DNA of 64,000 bases from Pseudomonadota bacterium (lineage in GTDB: Bacteria; Pseudomonadota; Gammaproteobacteria; Burkholderiales; Thiobacteraceae): positions 76,512 to 140,511 of the forward strand of contig JAKANO010000007.1 in NCBI GenBank assembly GCA_021812385.1. Reading direction: 5' to 3'. Below the pieces are notes generated by a model. That model had not been told where the DNA came from, did no database searches, and saw only the letters and a program-made list of their open reading frames with translations. Of this stretch, positions 1 to 7,716 are shown in pieces; the stretch's first letter is position 1; each line of letters opens with the position of its first letter. A program made the translations under genes and the position numbers.

Positions 1-1
1 G

Positions 2-190
2 AATCCAAAGAGCCCGATCGACCCCGTGCGCTTGAAGGCATTGCTGTTGAAATTCAATGCGACGGTGCCGGAAGGCCGGCAATTCTTTGAATTGACCGGC
101 TATGAGGGCTTGCACGAAGTATCTGGCGAGGAGATGCAGGCCTTGGATTCCTATGCGGATGAAGTCAAGGTTTTGTTGGGTCGCAAGTGA
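2..190 (+). CDS. C-terminal fragment of a PhnD-like periplasmic phosphate/phosphonate binding protein (truncated by window edge)
   Basis: The reading frame is open from base 2 and ends at TGA 188-190, giving the last 62 residues of a protein that starts outside the window. The tail (an IDP-x-RL-x-x-L helix, then PEG-x-x-FF-x-L-x-GY-x-G, then a final helix) resembles the C-terminus of PhnD-type substrate-binding proteins, in which the last helices close the second lobe. Two further members of this family lie at 2401-4142, which supports the call. The fragment is too short for certainty. rsmE follows after 37 bases on the same strand. Confidence 0.55.
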   Translation, partial: NPKSPIDPVRLKALLLKFNATVPEGRQFFELTGYEGLHEVSGEEMQALDSYADEVKVLLGRK

Positions 191-227
191 TGCGTGAACT
201 GTCGCTGTTGTTTGGGGGATTGCGTTA

Positions 228-980
228 ATGCGTATCCCACGCTTTTATTTTCCCGATTTGCTCGCGCTCGGCGCACGCGTGAATTTACCCAAAGAAGCGG
301 CGCACCATGCGGCGCGGGTGTTACGCATGGCGGAAGGCGGCGTGCTGAGCTTGTTCAACGGCGACGGCCATCTGTATCGCGCAAAAATATTAAGGCTCGA
401 CAAGCAAGATGTGGTGGTGACCATCGAACAGTGCGTGGCGGTGTCTAGCGAATCGCCGCTGCACATCACCTTGGTACAAGGCATTGCCAGCGGCGAGCGC
501 ATGGATTTCACCCTGCAAAAAAGCGTGGAGTTGGGCATTTCCGCGATACAACCGATTCAGGCCGAGCGCAGCGTGGTCAAGCTCACGGCGGAGCGCAAGG
601 AAAAGCGCACGCGGCATTGGCAGAATATTGTGATTGCAGCCTGCGAACAATGCGGGCGCAACGTGGTGCCGGAAGTGCAGCCGGTGCTGGGCCTGACGGA
701 TTGGTTGGCAACGCTGGGTACCGGCGCTGCGCAACAAGCGCCGGGGAGTTTGCGCATGTTGCTCGCGCCGGATGCGCAATCGCGGCTGCGCGACTTGCCG
801 CAGCCCACTGGACCGGTGTTGTTCGCCGTCGGGCCGGAGGGCGGTTTTAGCGACAATGAAGTGCGCGCGCTACGGCAATATGGCTTTACGCCGGTGCGTC
901 TCGGGCCGCGCGTACTGCGCACCGAGACGGCGGCGCTGGCGGCATTGGCCGCGCTGCAAAGCTGCTGGGGCGACTTTTAG
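228..980 (+). CDS. rsmE: 16S rRNA (uracil-1498-N3)-methyltransferase RsmE
   Basis: This 250-residue SPOUT methyltransferase methylates N3 of U1498 in helix 44 of 16S rRNA, using S-adenosylmethionine. The knotted C-terminal domain is clear: GPEGGF at residues 202-207 and LGPRVLRTET at 225-234, the two loops that form the SAM pocket. The N-terminal 70 residues are the PUA-like RNA-binding domain, with the usual HHAARVLR segment. Length is normal for the family. The ATG at 228 is preceded by a purine-rich GGGGGAT. It stands 92 bases before argA on the same strand and is probably constitutively expressed. Confidence 0.96.
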   Translation: MRIPRFYFPDLLALGARVNLPKEAAHHAARVLRMAEGGVLSLFNGDGHLYRAKILRLDKQDVVVTIEQCVAVSSESPLHITLVQGIASGERMDFTLQKSVELGISAIQPIQAERSVVKLTAERKEKRTRHWQNIVIAACEQCGRNVVPEVQPVLGLTDWLATLGTGAAQQAPGSLRMLLAPDAQSRLRDLPQPTGPVLFAVGPEGGFSDNEVRALRQYGFTPVRLGPRVLRTETAALAALAALQSCWGDF

Positions 981-1072
981 AATGACGGCGGGTTTTAGGC
1001 GCGAGGTTTTATATTCTAAGTTTTGAATTTTAATGGCAAAATGGTTCTCTCCTAATAGCTCGGGCCGGGCGC

Positions 1073-2404
1073 ATGGCAATTCAAAACACAAAACTTAAAA
1101 CACAAGCTTTCGTGACATGGTTTCGCGCTGCCGCCCCTTATATTCACGCCTTCGGTGGCCGCACCTTTGTCATCGCCTTCGGCGGCGAGGTGGTGAGCGA
1201 GGGCGAGTTTGTCAAATTGGCGCACGACGTCAATCTGCTGAATGCGCTCGATGTGCGGATTATCCTGGTGCATGGCGCGCGGCCGCAAATCGAGGCCGAG
1301 CTCAAAGAACGCGGCGCGACGATTCAGTATGTGGACGGCCTGCGCGTCACCGATGCCGACGCCCTGGCGTGCGTCAAAGAGGCCGCCGGCTCGGTGCGGG
1401 TGGAAATCGAGGCGCTGCTGTCCATGGGCTTACCCAATTCGCCGATGGCGGGCGCCGACATCCGCGTGGCCAGCGGCAATTTCGTCACCGCCAAGCCGCT
1501 CGGCGTGCGCAGCGGCGTAGATCTGCAACACACCGGCGCGGTGCGTAAGATCGACGCGGTAGCGATCCAGCGGCGGCTCGACCAAAACGAAATCGTGTTG
1601 CTGTCGCCGATCGGCTATTCGCCCACCGGCGAAGTATTCAATCTCACCGTGGAAGACGTGGCGACGCATGCCGCGATTGCACTCAAAGCCGAAAAGCTGA
1701 TTTTCCTCATGGATGCGCCGGGCGTGACTGACGTCAAGGGCAAGCTGATCAAGGACATTACGACCCAGCAAGCCGCCAAGCTGCTCAAATCGTCGCGCGC
1801 CTTGCCGAGCGATGCGGCATTTTTTCTGCCCTGTGCGGTGCGTGCCTGCCAGAGCGGCGTGACGCGCGCGCACCTGATTTCACGCCACGTCGATGGCGCG
1901 ATCCTGCAAGAATTGTTCACCATGAGCGGCATCGGCACCATGATCTCGCCGGAGCCGGTGGAAGCCATGCGCCAGGCGACGATCGAGGACGTGGGCGGCA
2001 TCTTGTCCTTGATCGAACCGCTGGAAGAGCAAGGCGTGCTGGTGCGGCGCTCGCGCGAATTGCTGGAAATGGAAATCGAATGCTTCCATATTTTGGAGCA
2101 TGACGGCATCGCCATCGGCTGTGCGGCGCTGTATCCCTTCGCCCAGGAAAAAGCCGGCGAGCTCGCCTGCGTTGCGGTGCATCCGGATTACCGCGATGCG
2201 GGCCGGGGCGCGATGTTGCTGGCCTATGCGGAAGAGGTCGCGCGCAAGAAAAAACTCAAGCGCATGTTCGTGCTGACGACCCAGACCGCGCATTGGTTCG
2301 TGGAGCACGGTTTCGCCGAGGCCGGTGTGGAAGCCTTGCCGAAACAAAAGCAGGCGCTTTACAACTATCAACGCAAATCCAAGGTGTTCGTAAAAAAACT
2401 ATGA
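1073..2404 (+). CDS. argA: Amino-acid N-acetyltransferase (N-acetylglutamate synthase)
   Basis: ArgA makes N-acetylglutamate from glutamate and acetyl-CoA, the first step of arginine synthesis. The 443 residues show an amino-acid-kinase fold (about 20-285, starting with the PYIHAF-GG-TFVIAFGGE segment, which in this family binds feedback arginine) and a C-terminal GNAT domain (about 295-440) with the acetyl-CoA loop RDAGRGAML from residue 374. Length is typical of the classical bacterial enzyme. Its TGA overlaps the ATG of the next gene (ATGA at 2401-2404), so the two are probably cotranscribed although they are unrelated in function. argJ also lies in this window, at 47000-48226. Confidence 0.95.
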   Translation: MAIQNTKLKTQAFVTWFRAAAPYIHAFGGRTFVIAFGGEVVSEGEFVKLAHDVNLLNALDVRIILVHGARPQIEAELKERGATIQYVDGLRVTDADALACVKEAAGSVRVEIEALLSMGLPNSPMAGADIRVASGNFVTAKPLGVRSGVDLQHTGAVRKIDAVAIQRRLDQNEIVLLSPIGYSPTGEVFNLTVEDVATHAAIALKAEKLIFLMDAPGVTDVKGKLIKDITTQQAAKLLKSSRALPSDAAFFLPCAVRACQSGVTRAHLISRHVDGAILQELFTMSGIGTMISPEPVEAMRQATIEDVGGILSLIEPLEEQGVLVRRSRELLEMEIECFHILEHDGIAIGCAALYPFAQEKAGELACVAVHPDYRDAGRGAMLLAYAEEVARKKKLKRMFVLTTQTAHWFVEHGFAEAGVEALPKQKQALYNYQRKSKVFVKKL

Positions 2405-3294
2405 ACAGCTGCCTGCTACGAGACGGTTGGGTGCGCCGGCGGATGTGTGCCTGGATGCGTGCAGGGATGCTGGCTTTGCTGTTGTTTGCGCCAGGCGCCT
2501 GGGCGGAAGAGCCGCATGATCAAATTGAATTAGCTTTCACGCCGTTCCTGCCGGTGCGCACCATGCTGCAAAATTATCAACCCATGCGCGCCTATCTCGA
2601 AAAGCGCCTGCATGTGCCGGTGACGCTGATTACCGCGCCGGACTACCAGACCTATAACGCACGCATGCGCGAACACGCCTATTCGTTCATCGTTACCGTG
2701 GCGAACTCGGCTTATTTGGCCTATGCCGACTATGGTTATGTGCCCATGCTGCGGCCGTCCATTGCGACGCGTCCGGTGTTATTGCTGGCCAAGAACAGTC
2801 GCTTGAAAAACATGAAGGCATTGCGCGGCGCTACCATCGCGATGCCCGATCCGCTGGCGGTGGTCGCAATGCAAGGCGTGCAAATGCTGCGCGAAGCCGG
2901 GCTTAATCCGGAGCGCGATGTGACCATCAAATATATGCAGAACCATTCCGCGGCAGTCAATTTAGTCATCAGCGGCGAAGCCGGCGCCGCCATCGTGTCC
3001 GATCGTGCGTTGCTGCAAATGCCCAATGCCACGCGCAAAGCGGTGCGCGTGCTACAGACATGGGATGCCGGCGCAGTGCCGGGGGTGGTGTATCTGGCCA
3101 GCCCGCATGTGCCGCAAGCGCGCGTGGCACAAGTGAATCAAGCCATTCTCGAGTTTGTGCACGATACGCGGGAGGGACGCGCATTGATGAAGGATCTTGG
3201 CTATGGCGGCTTAGCGCCCGTCACGCCCGAAGAGTTAAAGGCGCTCGCACCCTACGGTGCGCAGCTCAAGGCGGCCATGGGGGCTGTGCCATGA
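2401..3294 (+). CDS. PhnD-like phosphate/phosphite/phosphonate periplasmic binding protein (first of tandem pair)
   Basis: The 297-residue protein has a long N-region followed by a hydrophobic stretch and an AWA cleavage site near residue 35, so it should be exported. The mature part follows the PhnD family pattern: an initial strand ending in a FTPFLPV segment, YQPMRAYLEKRL helix, a DYQTY segment, and a hinge with LRGATIAMPDP. In PhnD proteins this fold binds phosphonates or related oxyanions, but the ligand cannot be predicted here. The start overlaps argA by four bases and the stop overlaps the next binding protein by four bases. No permease or ATPase gene is adjacent, which is unusual for an ABC transporter component. 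Confidence 0.85.
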   Translation: MNSCLLRDGWVRRRMCAWMRAGMLALLLFAPGAWAEEPHDQIELAFTPFLPVRTMLQNYQPMRAYLEKRLHVPVTLITAPDYQTYNARMREHAYSFIVTVANSAYLAYADYGYVPMLRPSIATRPVLLLAKNSRLKNMKALRGATIAMPDPLAVVAMQGVQMLREAGLNPERDVTIKYMQNHSAAVNLVISGEAGAAIVSDRALLQMPNATRKAVRVLQTWDAGAVPGVVYLASPHVPQARVAQVNQAILEFVHDTREGRALMKDLGYGGLAPVTPEELKALAPYGAQLKAAMGAVP

Positions 3295-4142
3295 GACTTA
3301 AGCTGATAGGGCTGCTGGGTGTGTTGTTTTGGCCCATGGGCTTTTCCCATGCGGCAGGGTTGATCCAGGGCAAGGCGCTGGAAATCGGGGTAGTGCCTTA
3401 TATCAGCGCCCGCAAGGTGGTGAGCACGTATGAGCCGCTGCGCAAGTATTTAGAACAAGCCTTGGCGCGCCCCATCGAAATTTACACGGCGCCCGGCTTC
3501 AAGGCGTTCCAAGCCAATAGCGCGCGCGGGGATTTCGATCTCGTGATTACGCCGGCGCATTTCGCGCGCATATTGGAAAAGGACAAAGCTTATATCCCAT
3601 TGGCGCGTTTTAGCGCCGGTGCGCGCGGCCTGATCATGGTGCCGCGCAACAGTCGCCTACAACAGCTCGCGGATTTGCGCGGGCGCCAGGTGGCGGTGCC
3701 GGACCGGCTGTCCTTGGCGTCTATTCTTTGCATCGAATATCTGAAACAGAATGGCTTGCAACCGGGCGTGGATTTCCAGATGGTTGAAGTGGCTTCGTTC
3801 AATTCGGCGCTGCAGGCGCTGCAGCGCGGCGATGCCGCCGCGGCTATTGCCGCGCCCGGCGCCTTGGCGCAAATGCCGGAGGCCTTGCGCAACACAGCGC
3901 GCACCCTGGTGGACACTGGGGAATATACCAATCTGGTGTTTCTCGCCCATCCGCGCGTAGGGGAACGGGAGGCCGAGCGGCTCAAAAATAAAATTTTGTA
4001 CTTTGGCAAAGATACCCCGGAAGGACGGCGATTTCTGACAGATACCGGGTTTGGCAGTTTGCTTCCAGTGGCTGCGGGCGACCTGACCCGCCTGGATCCC
4101 TATGTGCCAGAAACGAAGCGCTTATTGGAAAAAATGCCTTGA
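3291..4142 (+). CDS. PhnD-like periplasmic binding protein (second of tandem pair)
   Basis: This 283-residue paralogue of the preceding gene has a shorter signal peptide with cleavage after SHA near residue 20. The family landmarks are present: GVVPYISARK, YEPLRKYLEQ, the APGFKAF segment, FDLVITPAHFA, and LRGRQVAVPD in the hinge. ATG at 3291 overlaps the upstream TGA, indicating translational coupling. The pair is followed 125 bases later by a membrane GGDEF-EAL protein with a periplasmic input domain. Because no transporter genes accompany the pair, a role as ligand-sensing proteins for that c-di-GMP enzyme is possible. That is inference from context only. Confidence 0.85.
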   Translation: MRLKLIGLLGVLFWPMGFSHAAGLIQGKALEIGVVPYISARKVVSTYEPLRKYLEQALARPIEIYTAPGFKAFQANSARGDFDLVITPAHFARILEKDKAYIPLARFSAGARGLIMVPRNSRLQQLADLRGRQVAVPDRLSLASILCIEYLKQNGLQPGVDFQMVEVASFNSALQALQRGDAAAAIAAPGALAQMPEALRNTARTLVDTGEYTNLVFLAHPRVGEREAERLKNKILYFGKDTPEGRRFLTDTGFGSLLPVAAGDLTRLDPYVPETKRLLEKMP

Positions 4143-4267
4143 GGTGCTGCAAGCGCGTCGGCAATGGTTATATTGCGCAGGCCATGCTAGCATCCCCGGC
4201 GGTAGAGTAGCGGTAATGATTATGAATAGAAAATCGGTTAAAACGATTTCACCAGCGGGCCTGCCTT

Positions 4268-7099
4268 TTGTTCAAATTTAAAGATTTTCATTCCTTGCGC
4301 GCGAAACTCATTTTCGCCAGCGTGGTGGTTGAAGTTGTCATGCTCACCTTGCTGGTGGGCAATAGCGTGCGCCTGATCGACAACGGCTTGCTCAATCAGG
4401 CCAAGCTAAAAAACGACGATCTGAAACCGTTGTTCAATGCGGCCTTGGTCGGCCCCATGGCGCAGCGCGACTATGCGACGCTGGGCGAAATCCTGCATGA
4501 AATCCAAACCGAGCAAGGCGTGACTTATCTGGTGCTGCTGGATACCCAGGATAAGATCGTGGCGTCTGCCGGCTGGGACCTGAGCCGCCCCTTGCCGCCC
4601 GTGCATCGGGACCTGAATCAGGTAAATCTGGCAACCGGCAAGACCTTCAACACCAGCACGCCGATTGCCTTCGTGCGCCAAAAATACGGTGAGTTGCGTT
4701 ATGGCATTTCGCTGGAAAGCCTGTTGAAGGCCAAGCAAAATTTAGCGCGCCAAAGTATTTTGATTGCAGCGGCGGAAGTGCTCCTGACCCTGCTGTTGCT
4801 GACTGGATTAGGCATTTGGCTGACGCGTAATTTGGGTTTGCTGACACAAGCCAGCCAACGTATCGCGCAAGGCAATTTCGACATTCAACTCGCGGTCAAG
4901 AGTAAAGACGAAGTGGGGATCTTGACCCAGGCGATGAACCAGATGTCGCAAGCGGTACGTCAGCAGGTGGAGGATTTGGCGCTCAGCGAAGCTAAATTCC
5001 ACGCGATTGCCGATTACGCCTATGACTGGGAAAACTGGGTCGATCCGCAGGGCAAATTATTGTGGGTCAATCCCTCGGTGGAGCGCTTGACCGGTTACAG
5101 CGTCGCGGAATGCATGGCGATGGAAAATTTTCCGATCCCGATGGTTTATCCCGAGGATCGGGAGCGCATCGCCAAGACTTTCGCCAATGCGCTGCGCGGC
5201 GGCACGAGCGAAGGCTTTGAACACCGCATCGTGCGCAAAGATGGCGGGCTTTTCTGGGCTTCCGTTTCCTATCAGCCGATTTATGCGGCCGATGGACGTT
5301 TTGTCGGTCATCGCAGCAGTGTGCGCGATATCACCGATCTGAAACAGTCCGAGTTCGTGCTGCAAGAGGCGATCGATGAGTTGCGCCAGTCTGAAGACAT
5401 CCAGCGGCGCTTGCTGGAACAGTCGCAACAAGAGCAAGCGCGCATGAGTTCGCTGTTGTCGGCGATGAGCATCGGCATCTTGTTCGAGAATGCCGAAAAT
5501 CGCGTGCTCTACGTCAACCCGGCATTCCGGCGCATTTGGCTGATTCGCGAGCAGATCGAGCTGACCGGGCGGCTTACTTCCGAAGTGCTTTCCTACTCGG
5601 CGAATGTGCTGGCGCGGCCGGATCATTTTTCCAAACATATTTTGCTGGTGTTGGAAACCAACGAAGTTTCTGACACCTTTGAGATCGTGATGGCGGACGG
5701 CCGCGTGGTGACGCAGCTGTCTTATCCGGTGCGCGATCATGAAGGGCGCTTCATCGGCCGTTTGTGGATTTACGAGGATGTGACGCGCGAACGGCAAACC
5801 GCGGAACAGCTGCTGTATCTGGCCGAGCGCGATTCCTTGACCGGCCTCTACAATCGCCACCGTTTCCAGGAAGAGCTGGCGCGCATGCTGGTGGATGCCG
5901 AGCGCCGCGAAGCGCAGGGCGCCTTGCTGTTTTTTGATTTAGATGAATTTAAGTATGTGAACGACACCTTCGGCCACCGCGCCGGCGACGCCATGTTGAT
6001 TCGCGTCGCGGGCGAGGTCAGCACCTTGATCCGGCGCAATGAAATCCTCAGCCGCCTGGGCGGCGATGAATTCGCGCTGTTGGTGCCGGAGGCCGGCGAG
6101 CGCGAGGCGGCCATGCTGGCCGAACGCGTGGTGCGCGCGATTTCGCAGATTCCGTTCCGCTTCGAGGGGCAGAATATCCGCCTCACCACGAGCCTGGGCA
6201 TCGCGCTGTACCCCGGTCACGCAGACAATGCGGAAGAGCTGATCGCGCATGCCGATGCGGCGATGTATCAAGCCAAGGAGGCCGGTAAAAATGCCTGGCG
6301 CAGTTACCGCTCCGACCTGGACGCTTCGCGCGAAATGCTGACGCGCCTGTCCTGGAGCGAGCGCATTAGCAATGCCTTGGAGCACGATTTGCTGCGCTTG
6401 CACTTCCAGGGGGTATACAGCGCTATCGACGGCACGCTTTCGCACTTGGAAGTGTTGGTGCGCATGCTCGACGAGAAAGAACCGGAACGCATCATCATGC
6501 CGGGCCATTTCATTCCGCACGCCGAAAAAACCGGCAAGGTGCTCGACATCGATCGCTGGGTGATCGCCAACAGCGTGCGCATCCTGGCCAAGTCGCGCGA
6601 CATACCGGCCCTGGCCGTCAATATTTCCGGCCGCTCCTTCGACGAGCCTATGCTGCCGCAATTTATCGCGGAAGAGTTGCGGGCGCAAAACGTGGAGCCG
6701 TATCGCTTGCTGGTGGAATTGACCGAAACCTCCGCGGTATCGGATCTGCACGATGCGCAACGCTTCATCGAGGCCTTGCGCCAGACCGGTTGCCGCATTT
6801 GCCTGGACGACTTCGGCACCGGCTTCTCGTCGTTTGCCTACCTCAAGCACCTCAAGGCGGATATTCTCAAGATCGACGGCCTGTTCATCCGCGATCTGCC
6901 CAACGACCACGACAACCAAGTGTTCGTGAAATCCATCGTCGACGTGGCGCGCGGCATGCGCAAAATCACCGTGGCGGAATTCGTCGAGGATGCCGAGACG
7001 CTGGAAATGCTCAAGCATTTCGGCGTCGACCTGGTGCAGGGCTACCACCTGGATATGCCGCGTGCGGGGCATCCCGCACTGAAGGGTGCCGATATCTAA
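4268..7099 (+). CDS. Membrane PAS-PAS-GGDEF-EAL cyclic-di-GMP enzyme
   Basis: The 943-residue protein has a transmembrane helix near 12-34, a periplasmic domain to about 160, a second helix near 163-184, HAMP (about 185-238), two PAS domains (about 242-360 and 395-510), GGDEF (520-680) and EAL (700-930). GGDEF is intact at 598-602. The upstream inhibitory site reads RRNE rather than RxxD, so product inhibition may be weak. The EAL signature reads EVL (728-730), but NISGRSF, DDFGTG, LKID and QGY are kept, so phosphodiesterase activity is plausible. The start is TTG at 4268, since an in-frame stop at 4223 rules out an upstream ATG; the next in-frame ATG (4340) falls inside the first helix. Confidence 0.93.
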   Translation: MFKFKDFHSLRAKLIFASVVVEVVMLTLLVGNSVRLIDNGLLNQAKLKNDDLKPLFNAALVGPMAQRDYATLGEILHEIQTEQGVTYLVLLDTQDKIVASAGWDLSRPLPPVHRDLNQVNLATGKTFNTSTPIAFVRQKYGELRYGISLESLLKAKQNLARQSILIAAAEVLLTLLLLTGLGIWLTRNLGLLTQASQRIAQGNFDIQLAVKSKDEVGILTQAMNQMSQAVRQQVEDLALSEAKFHAIADYAYDWENWVDPQGKLLWVNPSVERLTGYSVAECMAMENFPIPMVYPEDRERIAKTFANALRGGTSEGFEHRIVRKDGGLFWASVSYQPIYAADGRFVGHRSSVRDITDLKQSEFVLQEAIDELRQSEDIQRRLLEQSQQEQARMSSLLSAMSIGILFENAENRVLYVNPAFRRIWLIREQIELTGRLTSEVLSYSANVLARPDHFSKHILLVLETNEVSDTFEIVMADGRVVTQLSYPVRDHEGRFIGRLWIYEDVTRERQTAEQLLYLAERDSLTGLYNRHRFQEELARMLVDAERREAQGALLFFDLDEFKYVNDTFGHRAGDAMLIRVAGEVSTLIRRNEILSRLGGDEFALLVPEAGEREAAMLAERVVRAISQIPFRFEGQNIRLTTSLGIALYPGHADNAEELIAHADAAMYQAKEAGKNAWRSYRSDLDASREMLTRLSWSERISNALEHDLLRLHFQGVYSAIDGTLSHLEVLVRMLDEKEPERIIMPGHFIPHAEKTGKVLDIDRWVIANSVRILAKSRDIPALAVNISGRSFDEPMLPQFIAEELRAQNVEPYRLLVELTETSAVSDLHDAQRFIEALRQTGCRICLDDFGTGFSSFAYLKHLKADILKIDGLFIRDLPNDHDNQVFVKSIVDVARGMRKITVAEFVEDAETLEMLKHFGVDLVQGYHLDMPRAGHPALKGADI

Positions 7100-7153
7100 G
7101 CGCGCTATTTGCGTTATCATGAGCGCTTTTCCCGAACACTGAAGGACAGAAAC

Positions 7154-7432
7154 ATGGCACGCATCGTTCATTGCATTAAGCTCGGCCGCGAAGCCGAAGG
7201 CTTGGATTTCCCTCCCTATCCCGGCGAATTAGGAAAACGCATTTTTGAAAACGTCTCCAAAGAAGCTTGGAAAAGCTGGATCGGCTTGCAAACCATGTTG
7301 GTGAATGAAAATCGCCTCAATTTGGCCGACATCAAAGCGCGCAAGTATTTGGCGGAGCAGATGGAGGGTTATTTCTTCGGTGGAGGCTCCGATGCCCCGG
7401 CAGGCTTTGTGCCGGTGGGCAAGGGCAAATAG
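7154..7432 (+). CDS. yggX: Fe(2+)-trafficking / oxidative-damage protection protein YggX
   Basis: The 92-residue protein is a full-length YggX homologue: it opens MARIVHC and contains the DFPPYPG-LGKRIFE segment, [14 protein letters not shown] and the final MEGYFFG. In enterobacteria YggX protects iron-sulfur clusters and DNA from oxidative damage and may carry labile iron; the single conserved cysteine near the N-terminus is C7 here. The ATG at 7154 has a GAAGGAC ribosome-binding site. A hairpin terminator follows at 7470. The gene stands alone between the c-di-GMP enzyme and the polyphosphate block. Confidence 0.95.
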   Translation: MARIVHCIKLGREAEGLDFPPYPGELGKRIFENVSKEAWKSWIGLQTMLVNENRLNLADIKARKYLAEQMEGYFFGGGSDAPAGFVPVGKGK

Positions 7433-7469
7433 CTGTCACAAAATGGCAACAAAACTCGCCGGCAATAGA

Positions 7470-7496
7470 AAAAGGCCGCTACATTAGCGGCCTTTT
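7470..7496 (+). terminator. Rho-independent terminator after yggX
   Basis: AAAGGCCGC at 7471-7479 pairs with GCGGCCTTT further on across a TACATTA loop, and the stem runs into a T-rich tail. It lies 38 bases after the yggX stop. Confidence 0.85.
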
Positions 7497-7531
7497 GCAC
7501 CTGTAAAGCAGGGAAACTAAAACGGCTATTT

Positions 7532-7659
7532 AACCGCCAAGATACTAAGATCGCCAAGTAAAACCTGGCTTTGCCAAAAGCTGTATATCACCCCATGGGT
7601 GAACTGCGAACTTTAAGAAGGGCCGCGCTTTTCTTGGCGCTCTTGGTGTCTTGGCGGTT
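7532..7659. repeat. Long inverted repeat, copy A of the AACCGC palindrome family (upstream of ppk1)
   Basis: The left arm at 7532-7558 and the right arm at 7633-7659 are 27 bases each and complementary at 24 positions. The arms begin AACCGCCAAG and end CTTGGCGGTT, and are built from short CAAGA-type units. The loop is 74 bases. The element fills most of the yggX-ppk1 gap and ends 57 bases before the ppk1 start. Confidence 0.85.
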
Positions 7660-7716
7660 CAAATTGTTTTTATTGTGAGGGTCAGGCATGCCTTGCCCTT
7701 GCGGAAACCTCCGATC

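Noticed and set aside
5939..7171. 410-codon minus-strand frame within the GGDEF-EAL gene
   Set aside because: It is antisense to the conserved GGDEF and EAL motifs and lacks a domain of its own.
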